In this document: one piece after another, positions 24,401 through 33,346 of the stretch
How positions within the stretch are numbered: the first letter of the stretch is position 1
Layout of the letters: every line of letters starts with the position of its first letter
Origin: Setophaga petechia
Taxonomy: Eukaryota; Chordata; Aves; Passeriformes; Parulidae
Reading direction: 5' to 3'
Length of the DNA stretch: 64,000 nt
NCBI GenBank assembly: GCA_024362935.1
Contig: JANCRA010000061.1
Location: 496,001-560,000, forward strand
Notes under the pieces: generated by a model
The model's input: the letters and a program-made list of their open reading frames with translations, nothing else
Told to the model about the DNA's origin: nothing
The model's database searches: none
Position numbers and translations under genes: made by a program

Positions 24401-27400
24401 AGCATAGAGTATGTAGATTTTTGAAAGGACAAGTTGATCATTGCTGCGTTCATATCCCAAATGTAACTGCAAATGTAGAATATGACATCAGTAAGTTGAA
24501 ACAAATAGAGCACGAAGCACAAGAAGAACAAAAGGATTTGACTACAAGCTGGTTAAGAAAAATCTTTACAGGATTAGAGTGGAATGTGAGTTCATAGATT
24601 AAATCTATCATTGAGAATGTGATAATTTTACTAATTGTATTTTTAGCAATTTGGTTAGTTTACAGCATCTTAAAAGGAGAGATACAGAAGAAAACATCCT
24701 GGAACCAGAAGATAATAAAAGCACTAACACGAGATCCGCGCCCACCATCCTCTGGTTCTCCAGTTCGTGATAACATCCACAACAATGTTTACATCAACCC
24801 CGGATTTAAAGAATCAAGTATAAATTGAAGAATAAAAAAGACTGTATTAAGTGAAAACATTTACACCTATAGTGAAGTGAAAATGCTTTCAAAGAGAAGA
24901 GAATGATAGTGGAACCCTGGAAAATGTCAAAGATAGAACTCTAAGATGTTAGGCTCTGTACTTTTCTCAGAACACTAGATGTTAAGCTCTGTACTTTTCT
25001 CAGAACACTGCACCGGCGTAAGCAGATGATAAATGATATAATTGTTAGATGTGATGATTGTTTAGTAATTAAGTATAATTATTATACCGTAAGAATATAC
25101 GTATACAATAGAACAATGTAAGTTTAATAATTAACATGAAAGTTATGTAACGATAGAGTATAAAATATGTTCACCTCGAATGTATGGTAGGAATCAGATT
25201 TGAGTTGCAATACCCCGATTCCCAAAGCTCTTAATAAAAAGCACCGCATATAATCACTCCGTGGTTATGTGTTTTTGAACGCTAACAAGCCAAGCAGCCA
25301 CATGCTCTCCCAGAGGCACCGGCCCTTTGCGGCCTCAACGTGACAGCTCCAAGGCCAAGTTCTGTGGGCACTGCCAGCACGAAATCCCGAGCTCCGGCCA
25401 GGACTCCAGCACCCAGCGTCCTCAGCCTGTAACAGCAAAGCTCTGGTTGCTCCAAAACTTGCAGCTCTGCCTTGCACTAAAGACAGCACCACACACAACT
25501 GGCACTTACAGGTCCAGAATATTGTGATGGGTCCACTGATGGAGGCTGGCGCTCATCCACCTCACTTTGCTTCTCTTTGGCTTCTTCTCCAGGAGCAGCA
25601 GAAGCAAGGGGAGAGACGGCTCTTGGTTCAGTCATCTGTGAGAAGAGAGGAGCATGAAGGACAGGCCATTTCCTAGCATGTAGAACCTCATTTCTTTTCA
25701 CATCTATTACCACATCTTCTAAGGAAATCTTATAACATTTCATAGTGACAGAGGGGTTCTAAGTCACAGCCACCAAATTAGAATGGGCCAGTACAACAGA
25801 ACTCTGGATGGATTTGAAGTTGATTTTCCTCCCTGGCTGCCATCAGTAAGCAGGGTCGTTTCAGAAAAATGGAGCTTTTAGTGCTTGAAAGTGCTGTAAT
25901 GGAAAACTAGGAAAGCAACAGCAACGCCTTTGCTACAGCTGCTGCAGAGGTGGAAAACTTAAACTGGATCGGAATCCCCTCCAGAGCTGGAAAAGTGTAG
26001 GGAACGTTGTGCAGAAGCATCTTTGCTTGCTGGAAATAAAGGAAAATGAACAGGCCTTCCCCTCCTAGCAAAACCACAAGACAACAAACCACAAGATGGA
26101 AGTGCCACCCACTCACGTATGTAAAGCCTTTGGATGCAGTGAGGGGATGTTTGACGGTGAAACAGCCCTTGTGCAGAGCCCTGTCATGTAGGCATTGATG
26201 GAAGTCTGCCTGAAGGTCCCTCCAGAGCCTCCCATTATCCAGGCTAAAGCTCCCTCCGCACCTCCTCACTGGCCTTGTGCTGCACCCCCTGGCCCAGCTC
26301 CCCTGTCCTTCTGTGCACATGCTGCAGCCCCTCCATGACTTTCTGCTTGCCAGGGGCCCACAAGTGCACATAGCACTCCGGCTGTGGCCGCAGCGCTGCC
26401 CAGCACAGGGCCACGCTCACTGCCCTGCTCCTGCTGCCCCACTGCTGCTGACACAGGCCACCATGCCCTTGGCCTTCTTGGCCCCCTGGCCACACGCTGC
26501 CTCATCTTCAGCTGCTCAAGGCCGCCAGCCCTGTGGCCTTTTGGCTCACGCAGCTCCCCAGCCACAAAGCTGCTCTTTTGTTTTAAATTGCAGCTTCCAC
26601 CATTTCAAGAGGTCCTTCCTTTTCCACAATCACATCTTATATGTAGATATTATAAGATTTGATAGGAATAGAATTCTAAGGTACTCTGACTAAATTTAAA
26701 TGATGTAATACAACTCTACAGGAATGTGCTCTTAGTTAAATACTCCACCCTATGTGCTCTAGGAAACAACGTTGTCTTTGAAAAACTCAATTTGTAGTTC
26801 TTCAAAGCCCAGAGATGGAAATTAAAAAATTACCACTTATTCCTTTGATTTTTTTTTGTTGCTGTCATGAAAAAAGATTTTCTGCCAACCTTCCTAACTG
26901 GCCCTCCAGATTCTACTGCCACTGGCCAAGCTCACATCTTCCTCTACAATGCTTAAACACCAGGACCATGAAATGTTCCTTTCTCACTCACCTCAGGATC
27001 AGCACCGCTGAACACACGCCTCAGGTGACCTGTAGTGGGCAGGGGGAAATGAGCCAGATGCTGTGAGAAAACCGCCTGGGCTGCTGAATCCCACAGAACA
27101 AGTCAACCCAAACCGAGAGGATTTCCCGTTTCACAACATCTCTCCAGGAGACACATTTCACTCACACAGCCAGCAAGAGATCAGGTCAATAATCTTTCTT
27201 TTGCCTACACTTTGGCCTCTTTTGCCAGTAAATGACTAAAACATGACCAAGAAAATGCAGTTGTTTTTTTTTTTTTCAACACTCAAGGCTCTTGTTCTAC
27301 CAAAGACTTAAAACAGCTTCTATAATTCTATTTTTCAGGTACTTTTTTTTTTAAAATCAGTTGCATGCACCAATTCTCATTAACTTGCTGGAAATGCTTG

Positions 27401-28049
27401 CCCAGAAAAGCTTCCCCAAAATCTTCCTGAGCTGTGGCAGTTCTTTGTGAAACGGTACAGCAGCAGCTCCAAGGTTCAGGAGCAGACACTCACTTCTTTG
27501 GAGTTTGCATTTCATTGCAAAGGGAAGATCACTATTTTAGCCCTCAGTAGAGGGTCAAGTTAGACAGTCAGATCCTTTCAAGAGAAACAGTAGAAAGAAT
27601 GAAACTCTCCCTGAATTCTGGAAACAACTGCAGAGTTTTTAGAAGGCCTTCCAAGAAGGTCTGCCAGTCTACATTTTCAAAGGTGTCTTGCTTGTCCCAG
27701 CAAACTGAGGAAAGGACAGACCCTGCTGCCACAGACTCTCCCGTGGAGGGAACAGAAGCCCCGCAGGTTCCCTTGCAAATGTTGCCTCTGTGGCTACAGA
27801 CACCCCCTATTGAGCTGAATGTCTTGACAGGAGCTTTGCCAAAACAGTGGCATCCTAATGCTCTTTCTGTTTCAAAATCAGACACTCAGCCACTAAAAAA
27901 GAGCAGGGAGAAATACAAAAGCCACGTTAGGCTACACCTTAACCTAAGCAGAAGGAAAACCTCTACTTACGTGTGAAGTGTGTAACGTAATAGATGGAAT
28001 AAGCAACGCCATATGCAGCAAAAGCTGCAGTGGCCAAATGGTGAAACAT
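10055..28049 (-). CDS. PAK-like Ser/Thr kinase with N-terminal hydrophobic segment and coiled coil, 16 exons
   Basis: Sixteen minus-strand exons (27971-28049, 26992-27029, 25510-25635, 21864-21995, 20304-20438, 19888-20025, 19693-19827, 19007-19265, 17095-17161, 16360-16408, 15493-15605, 14728-14845, 13942-14041, 13345-13541, 11769-11906, 10299-10391) have GT/AG borders and matching phases. They sum to 1917 nt, 638 residues plus stop. Predicted order: hydrophobic segment (about 5-22), duplicated Pro/Glu-rich module (40-81 and 82-125), coiled coil (126-261), linker, kinase domain (about 364-620). Kinase marks: GSGSFGHV at 368-375, VAIK with Lys390, HRD at 478-480, DFG at 498-500, activation-loop Thr514, and PAK-type VTSAKP near the end. 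APE is APQ (523-525). No CRIB domain is seen, so Rac/Cdc42 control is unlikely. Known: PAK3-like kinases are expanded in songbirds. The joining of the N-terminal exons to the kinase exons is inferred from phase. Confidence 0.83.
10075..10080 (-). promoter_or_regulatory. Polyadenylation signal of the kinase gene
   Basis: The minus strand reads AATAAA here, about 220 bases after the kinase stop codon. The predicted 3' UTR runs from the stop through the telomere-like repeat to about 10055. Confidence 0.65.
10177..10316 (+). repeat. Degenerate interstitial telomere-like repeat
   Basis: This is about 140 bases of TTAGGG variants (TTAGGG, TTAGGC, TAAGGG, TTGGGG) on the plus strand, so CCCTAA-like on the coding strand of the kinase gene. 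The kinase reading frame enters it and ends at a TAA that belongs to the repeat (10299-10301). Confidence 0.9.
10299..10391 (-). CDS. Kinase gene exon 16 (C-terminus and stop)
   Basis: The acceptor is tggacag before 10391. It encodes [11 protein letters not shown] and a short basic KKKK tail, as at the end of PAK family kinases. The last codons and the stop lie in the telomere-like repeat. Confidence 0.82.
   Translation of the reverse strand, partial: HTFVTSAKPAFILAPLINSVKKKKTPNPQP
10392..11221. other. Kinase gene intron 15, lower part
   Basis: This is intronic sequence with an A-rich run at 10402-10414. No other feature is recognised. Confidence 0.5.
11222..11590 (+). mobile_element. CR1 LINE fragment
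   Basis: The plus strand follows the CR1 3' region: ctcctctgaggaaatg, then gaacaggccccagggagac, then a GGGGACAGC stretch and a decayed tail. It lies antisense in intron 15 of the kinase gene. Confidence 0.82.
11769..11906 (-). CDS. Kinase gene exon 15
   Basis: 138 nt, phase 0 to 0, gtaaaatg donor and ctccag acceptor. It encodes [11 protein letters not shown] through [13 protein letters not shown], the C-lobe helices of a PAK kinase. Confidence 0.88.
12247..12426. repeat. Exact 90-bp tandem duplication
   Basis: Bases 12247-12336 are repeated without a change at 12337-12426. It lies in intron 14 of the kinase gene and produces duplicate short open frames that are not exons. Confidence 0.95.
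13345..13541 (-). CDS. Kinase gene exon 14 (DFG, activation loop, APQ)
   Basis: 197 nt with a cctcag acceptor and gtaaga donor. It encodes [17 protein letters not shown], then [11 protein letters not shown] and [12 protein letters not shown]. The usual APE glutamate is replaced by glutamine. Confidence 0.92.
13942..14041 (-). CDS. Kinase gene exon 13 (HRD catalytic loop)
   Basis: 100 nt, ctctcag acceptor, gtcagt donor. It encodes [19 protein letters not shown], then [14 protein letters not shown]. The catalytic HRD and the metal-binding Asn are present. Confidence 0.92.
14728..14845 (-). CDS. Kinase gene exon 12 (hinge)
   Basis: 118 nt, tttcag acceptor, gtcagc donor. It encodes [20 protein letters not shown] and ends at ISRE, matching the hinge and helix D of PAK kinases. 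Confidence 0.9.
15493..15605 (-). CDS. Kinase gene exon 11 (VAIK lysine, helix C)
   Basis: 113 nt, ttttag acceptor, gtgaga donor. It encodes VAIKKINLQ, then [11 protein letters not shown] and SPNVVNYLD. It supplies the ATP-anchoring lysine and the helix-C glutamate. Confidence 0.92.
16360..16408 (-). CDS. Kinase gene exon 10 (second part of Gly loop)
   Basis: 49 nt, ttctag acceptor, gtaaat donor. It encodes [16 protein letters not shown]. With the previous exon it forms the GSGSFGHV nucleotide-binding loop. Confidence 0.88.
17095..17161 (-). CDS. Kinase gene exon 9 (start of kinase domain)
   Basis: 67 nt, cccgcag acceptor, gtgagt donor. It encodes [20 protein letters not shown]. It starts with two bases of a codon whose first base is the last base of exon 8, which links the two parts of the gene. 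Confidence 0.84.
18380..18600. repeat. A/C-rich low-complexity tract
   Basis: About 200 bases are made almost only of A and C, with repeated aaaaccc and aaaacaaaac units. It lies in intron 8 of the kinase gene. Confidence 0.8.
19007..19265 (-). CDS. Kinase gene exon 8 (linker)
   Basis: 259 nt, tttgag acceptor, gtacgt donor. It encodes a polar stretch with an Ala run and Ser-rich part, ending [15 protein letters not shown] do not recognise a domain. Confidence 0.75.
19693..19827 (-). CDS. Kinase gene exon 7 (coiled coil)
   Basis: 135 nt, phase 0, gtgagt donor. It encodes [20 protein letters not shown] and further charged heptads. The first of two nearby AGs was rejected because it would break the frame. 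Confidence 0.76.
19888..20025 (-). CDS. Kinase gene exon 6 (coiled coil)
   Basis: 138 nt, phase 0, tgtacag acceptor, gtgagt donor. It encodes an Ala/Glu/Lys/Gln-rich helix including [20 protein letters not shown]. Confidence 0.76.
20304..20438 (-). CDS. Kinase gene exon 5 (coiled coil, Gln/Glu-rich)
   Basis: 135 nt, phase 0, tgtgcag acceptor, gtaagc donor. It encodes [17 protein letters not shown] and a [13 protein letters not shown] helix. Confidence 0.75.
21437..21482. repeat. (GATA)n microsatellite
   Basis: About eleven tandem gata units with a few imperfect ones just before. It lies in intron 4 of the kinase gene. Confidence 0.97.
21864..21995 (-). CDS. Kinase gene exon 4 (Pro/Glu module, second copy)
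   Basis: 132 nt, phase 0, ctcacag acceptor, gtaagt donor. It encodes [18 protein letters not shown], then a [11 protein letters not shown] stretch. It is a duplicate of exon 3. Confidence 0.75.
22557..22935 (-). mobile_element. CR1 LINE fragment
   Basis: The minus strand reads as CR1: ggtggccaagaaggccaagg, then cagcagtggggcagcagg, then the ctgggcagcgctgcggccac region. A near-identical copy is at 26200-26570. Confidence 0.82.
23420..23873 (+). mobile_element. 5' LTR of a short endogenous retrovirus
   Basis: A direct repeat of 24902-25364, starting tgatagtggaaccctgg. It has an internal short duplication (ctctgtacttttctcag twice) and an aataaaaagc polyadenylation signal near its 3' part. Exact ends are uncertain because the copies share sequence up to gctccaag. 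Confidence 0.8.
24170..24828 (+). pseudogene. Endogenous retrovirus env transmembrane fragment
   Basis: An open frame covers the C-terminal part of a retroviral envelope: heptad region, the conserved [18 protein letters not shown] segment, a Cys then CC, and a hydrophobic anchor near 24619-24680 with a short tail. One in-frame TAG at 24595-24597 separates the ectodomain from the anchor. The surface subunit, gag and pol are absent between the two LTRs. It lies in sense opposite to the kinase gene, in intron 3. Confidence 0.75.
24902..25364 (+). mobile_element. 3' LTR of the short endogenous retrovirus
   Basis: Nearly identical to 23420-23873, with one small indel (agcagatgat for agcagtatgat) and a handful of substitutions. 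The low divergence suggests a fairly recent insertion. Confidence 0.8.
25510..25635 (-). CDS. Kinase gene exon 3 (Pro/Glu module, first copy)
   Basis: 126 nt, phase 0, ctcacag acceptor, gtaagt donor. It encodes [18 protein letters not shown] and ends differently from exon 4, two codons shorter. Confidence 0.73.
26200..26570 (-). mobile_element. CR1 LINE fragment
   Basis: Duplicate of the CR1 piece at 22557-22935, same orientation and limits. Confidence 0.82.
26992..27029 (-). CDS. Kinase gene exon 2 (38 nt)
   Basis: Small exon with ctacag acceptor and gtgagt donor. It encodes [12 protein letters not shown] after completing a split Arg codon from exon 1. Phase fits both neighbours, but its small size lowers certainty. 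Confidence 0.6.
27971..28049 (-). CDS. Kinase gene exon 1 (start codon, hydrophobic N-terminus)
   Basis: ATG at 28047-28049, gtaagt donor after 27971. It encodes [20 protein letters not shown] and a few more residues: one hydrophobic stretch of about 18, which could be a membrane anchor or targeting segment. I recognise no homologue. Confidence 0.62.
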
Positions 28050-28509
28050 TGTCACTTTTGAAAGTTAGGTAAATAATAGAAGAAACAAGGCTCTTGTCAG
28101 TCGGCAGCTGCCCACTGACAAAGGCGCCAAGCAGGGAAGTTCTGCTCTGAGCAAGGCCTAAGTCTGCTCTGGCACTCAGGCCTTCCGTGCACCAAGGCAA
28201 CCTTCTGATGTCACTTATGACGACGTGGCAACCATGCCTGACATCACAAAGCAAATGCACTCTGTTGCTCTGTGAGTTTATGCAAAGCAATAACCAACCT
28301 TCCCTAGAGCAAACACAAAATAGCCAAGGAAGTTCTCCTCTGTCATAAAGCAGCACAAATTCTCCTCATGGGCCAAACCCCGGGTTTCAGGGGATCCAGG
28401 AGGAACTCCAAGAGTGCCCCAAGCACCTACAGCCTGTACCTCAGCTGAGCACTCAGATGGGACACAAGCAAAGAAACCAGACCAAGAAAATGGCGCACAG
28501 CATTGCAGA

Positions 28510-28869
28510 TGTGAGAAATTACTCTCACTTTTAACATTTTAAAGGTTTATTAAACCTTAACAAAGGAATGAATAAAGAAAAACTGTAGCATTGAGAGTCT
28601 CCATGACTAGCTGCCATGTACTCATCTACAAGAAGGATGCTCTGCCTTTTATACCCTTAGCTCCTCCAAAAGTTTTGTCAGTCAACTCTCTCTCTGCTGT
28701 CCATTGCTGGAGATTACTTTCTTGCATCTTGACTGGAGGTCAGGTGTGGTTACAGCCTGCCTGCTGGTCACAAGCCAGCTCTCCCCAAATGCCCTGACTA
28801 CCAAGGCTATTACAAGGGGGAGGGGAAAGTAGACTATGGGGGAGGATATATTACAATGTCATCACTACA
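28510..28869 (-). mobile_element. Solo LTR with TATA box, pointing at the kinase gene
   Basis: Minus-strand LTR, same family as 43680-44146. It has TATAAAA at 28647-28653 and AATAAA at 28546-28551 on the minus strand, in normal LTR order. It ends about 460 bases upstream of the kinase start codon in the same transcriptional direction. Confidence 0.78.
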
Positions 28870-30239
28870 CATTTGAACATCCGCATAACATCTATTTCTT
28901 AATTGTCAGAGCCAACCATTACATTACTGATCTAGGACACACAGAACCAGGAGAGAAAGCACTGTTGGCATCACAGTTGAAATCCTCCCTAACAAATCTC
29001 CCCACATATTTGCACATTTATTGGACATGCCCAGGCCTCTGGTGCATGTACATCTCTGCCTTTATTCCCCTTTGGCAGCAGTCGAACTGGCAGCACCTGC
29101 CCACCTGCAGCAGCTGCTCCAGGCTGGGAACGCCACTGGCGGTGCTGATTTCCAGAGGCTTCTGTGTGCCAGGGGAAGCCAAGGCAGGAGCGGGTTGAAC
29201 GGTGCTGGCGCTGCTGCTGCTGCTGCTCTGTGCCAGAGAGCCCCGGCTGGGCAGGGCACGGTGCCCACTGCGCTGCGGGCTCTTTCTCCTGCCACAGCTG
29301 GGCACACCTGGGAACAAGGCATGACAACTTGTGGGCAAACCAAGGGGTTTCTGGGGCTGCACTGCTCTGCACACACCCAGGACACCTGCAGCACAGAATT
29401 TTAATCCTCAAACAGGGGAACCAGAGGGAAACAGCTGGAAAAGATTTCATTTGAACCTTTCTTACCGGTTCAACGGAAGTCTTCAAAATGAACATTACCA
29501 AGCAGGGCCCAATCCCTGCTGCCAGCTCAGGGTTAGAAAGGAGGCAATACTTGATTCAGTGCTGGGTGTGTGGGGAATCATTTCCCTAATACGGGCACAC
29601 CCAGCAATCTCACTTACTAGTTTGTATCCATGGATCTAAGACATATTCAATACTTTGCTGAAACTCACAGGTAAATATTCCCCCAAATGGTTTGATTTTC
29701 TGATTGATACTTATTGACTTATTGACACTTAAATCACTTCTCAAAATCTACTGACATGAGAATACGAGTGTCCTGCAGGTCCCTGCTGGTCATGGTCACA
29801 GGTTCGGGAGGAGACCCATGCACACAATAACCCAGGGCAAAACTGGGCTTGCAAAGCAAATTTATTCTATTAGTTGCAGTAGCAAATAAGACATACCCAC
29901 CCCTGGATTCCTAAAAATCTGCTGAGCAGTGGAAGGAGATGGAGCGTGGTGCTCGGCAGCAGGGGCAGGTAGGCAGTGCACTTTCAGGACATCCCCTGGA
30001 TCAAAACGCTGTGCATCTCATCCTTCTCACCCTTCTGGCTCAGAACCAGGCCTTGTATCTCCTGTTCAGGGGTGGAATTTCCCAGTTACGGCATCAGCTC
30101 ACACATGGCTGGCATTTGAGATGAGGGCAATGAATCAAGGATTTAAAAGAACTGGAAGAGTTAAAATTTTAGCAAGATTTAGTTAGGGGGAAAGAGTAGA
30201 GCAAGAAGAGTAGAAATAATAAGGGACAGTTAATTCTCA
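28870..30239. other. Stretch with no recognised gene
   Basis: GC-rich between about 29050 and 29330, with a short CTG run near 29208-29225. The open frames overlap on both strands and none has recognisable motifs. Confidence 0.35.
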
Positions 30240-30768
30240 GCAGATAAGGTAGTTAAGGCTAGGGTAATATATCACTTGCCTGTCTTTACTATGTTTAAAG
30301 AAGCAGGATGAGATGGATGGATGGATTTCTTTGTGACAAACAAGAGGACTGTAGCCTGCACCTGGGCCCCAAAACTTCAGCTGTAGCCAAGGGGTATGAA
30401 AGCCTGCCAACAGCTCATAAGTAAAGAGGTCAAACTGAGGAAGATGTCTTGGCCTTCATCAGAAGGAGACCATTCCCCACTTTCAAACCCACCAACCCAT
30501 TTGAAGTGAAAGACTGCAGAAACGTGAAGGAACTTTGGACTCAATTATAACACATTTTAATACAAAGGGAGGTCGGTGGGGTTACCTAATGAATATGTAT
30601 TAGGTTTTTTGGGAACTATATGACTATGTAAGACATTTTTAGATAAGGAGAGAGCCAGTGATTCTTCACAAAAGTGTTTAGGAGATGACTCCTCGTGTCC
30701 CTGGTGCTGTAATAAACATACCACCTTCTAACTTTAACTGTGGCGAGTTCTATTCCACACTTCATTTG
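30240..30768 (+). mobile_element. Probable LTR with primer-binding-like site
   Basis: It ends in a ca dinucleotide near 30768, followed at once by tttggtgaccgtggc, which resembles an LTR/primer-binding-site border. An aataaac signal lies about 55 bases upstream. The 5' end is not clear. Confidence 0.45.
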
Positions 30769-31129
30769 GTGACCGTGGCAGGAACGCTTCTCTGCTCCAG
30801 CAAGAACAACCGGGCTGTGGACGTCTCTGGGCGCTGCCAGGACATTCCTTTCCTGGAGGCACCTCCGCTCTCGGCTGTTCCTTGTGGGGGACAGACAAGA
30901 CTGCTGGGACTGTGGAGAAAGGGAATGTTGAACTCTGTATAAAGTAACCCGTAAGGCATACGCAGGGGAAGGGCTGTTCACAAGTCACACAGAGATGTCC
31001 TGCGCACAACGTACGCCTGTACAGTTTGGGTTTGGGTCTGGCTGCCGGCAGAAAGGATTTGCTGTGTCAATAAGGACCTGCTAGCAATTCTGGGGTGAAC
31101 TGAGCAAATCCTGTTTTATTGCTGCTATT

Positions 31130-31760
31130 TCTCCTGTGTGCTGTAATTGTGGTTGTGTTTTCAGTGGGTGATGTTTGAGGAAGATGATGGGGGTGGATGC
31201 TGATGTGGTGGATGGTGTGTGTTGTGTTGAGAAAAGTGAGCACTCTGTCCCCTCATAAAGAGATACTCCTTTCCTGGTGAGCTTGTGTGTGTGGACTTTC
31301 TAATTGCAGGGGTGGTATTCCCTGGGACACCTGGTGATTGGGTATATAGGGGGGTTGAGTGTTTTTTCTCCCACATTGCAGTCATTTGGGACTGTATGAT
31401 TGTGTTTGGGGAGATTTTAGGATTTTGTTTGCAAAAGGTGCAGGAATTTATGCATAAAACTACAGTGTGGTGATTTCTGTATGTTGAACTATGATAGTTC
31501 CTTTCTACTGCCCCCCTCCCCCAGGGTTTAAAATCTACCACCACGAGGTGGGCGCTCTCTTTCCTCTCCTGGACATTCTCTTTCCTCTCCTGGACGCTCC
31601 CTTTCTCTCCTGGAGTTGTTCTCCATTAAAGCTGTGGGACTTTGGTCCTGAGAAGAAAGAGAGTCTCTCGTCTTTTGCTTTTGTCCTTGTCAGTGTCACT
31701 GGGGTCCAGAGCTGGCCAGACTGATCCCCCAAGAGGTGAAAACCCACAAATGGCCCCACA
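31130..31760 (+). mobile_element. Possible LTR or retroviral leader remnant
   Basis: It holds a repeated ctttcctctcctggac unit (31558-31600) and an attaaag signal followed by a T-rich stretch. It sits directly before the integrase fragment, but I cannot assign it to that element. Confidence 0.3.
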
Positions 31761-31954
31761 TACACAGCTCAAAAATTGGCCACATTTCTGATGGACTGGG
31801 GTGTTTGCCACACTTTTGGAATTCCATATTCCCACACAGCTCAGGCACTTGTTGAAAACCCACTAGGCACTCTCTAAAACCCATTCTAGATCAACAAAAG
31901 GAAGAGTGGCCCAAGCAACACCTCTGATAAGGTTGAGCAAAGCTTTAGATGTCT

Positions 31955-32237
31955 TTATATTTTGAAGAGCTCATTTGCAGGACCTAATCCTCCAACTTTT
32001 GGGCACTTTTCAAACAGCACACAGGCAAAATTGAAAGAAAATTCTTCAGTTTTGTTTAGAAACTTTGAGTTAGGACAAATTGAAGGACCATTTCCACTAA
32101 TCACTTGGAGCAAAGGGTGTCCTTGTGTTTGCACAGGTGCCGGACCTAAGTGGGTCCCCACGAAGGAGGCGAAACCGTCTCATACACAAGAGCGCACCGA
32201 CAATTCCACCAGCAGGGAAATGAGCACGCAGACATGA
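31955..32237 (+). pseudogene. Alpharetrovirus-like integrase C-terminal fragment
   Basis: An open frame ends with a GAGPKWVPTKEAK segment and a short hydrophilic tail, as at the end of alpharetroviral pol. No upstream pol is present. Env remnants follow on the same strand. Confidence 0.62.
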
Positions 32238-32329
32238 GCCACACGGAGAAACTACGGATCGTGCCAGACGATCCCTGTTCAACCTGGGAAAGCTACAAAT
32301 CTTGAGTTTGATGTTGATTTTTGGACTGT

Positions 32330-33160
32330 GAAAATGGTTTGTATCATAGAGCTCTTTCAGCAAAAGCATGGTGTCCATTGTGTTCAAAAGAATTCTAAGA
32401 TATCCAAATTTGTAAAAATTGAAGGTTGGAGGGACAGTTTAGTGCCCTATAGTTGGCCAGTGTCTGAACAAGTGCTAAAAGATTTGCTTGAGAACTGAAA
32501 TAGATGGGGAAGCTTTTGCCAAAAAGCAGCTGAACAGGAACATGGAGTTTGATCAGATGATATACTGGTACTTGCTGGTTTTGCTTGCTTGCTTTTGCAG
32601 TGCATATATGCCTGTGGATCAACCAAAAATGAATGTCTGCCTTGCTTTAGCCAAGTCAGCAGGTTCAGACACCATGTGTTTGACCAGTTTGATCCCAGAC
32701 AAATCCTTTGTGACCTGTTTGGTCGGTGTGCCAGTGCCAGCCAAGAGGTGGCCAATACCCAACCATGACAAATATTGGTGTGAGGCTGCCAATGAGACCA
32801 GTCCATAACCAGCTGGCATCATTGGACCCCTGATCTTCTTAAAGCACCTTCTGAACCTCAAGAATTGGAATTGTTGCTTTATTTCTAATGGAATTTTGTG
32901 CTGAGTTTCAGTACCAGGGAGATCCACAGTTAAATGTTACTCCGCATCATCCTGAGGACAGATACTCAAGTTTGTGGTGCAATTGTACTACCCAGTGTCC
33001 CCTAAGCGTGAAAATGCTGACAAGTAGATGACCTAGATGAGTCCCCACGACAAGGAGCAACAGAATATTGGCTCCTTTGTGGAGACAGAGCCTGGCAGGG
33101 CATTCCCTCAAAAATTAAAGATGGTCCATGTAGCATCAGACAACTGACTGTGATAGCAGC
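32330..33160 (+). pseudogene. Alpharetrovirus-like env surface-subunit remnant, broken
   Basis: A signal-like hydrophobic segment (YWYLLVLLACFCSAY near 32560) begins a stretch related to retroviral surface glycoprotein. Several stops and frame changes after about 32808 break it. Confidence 0.55.
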
Positions 33161-33346
33161 TATTGTTGAAAAAGCCATCAAGAGAAAACACAGAGAAAAA
33201 AGACTTGCCCCTCATTATGATGAAAATTGTAATAGCAATTTCAGACTCCAGGGCCCTGCAAAATGAGTTACATCCACTTTATTTCTACATCAACTTTATT
33301 TCTACATCAACTTGCCTTGAGGGATGCATTGAAACCATTATACTGA

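Larger units (their letters stand above)
25385..26600. repeat. Tandem duplication, copy 2 (contains exon 3)
   Basis: Partner of 21740-22960. The short retrovirus and about 460 bases of unique sequence separate the two copies. Confidence 0.88.
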
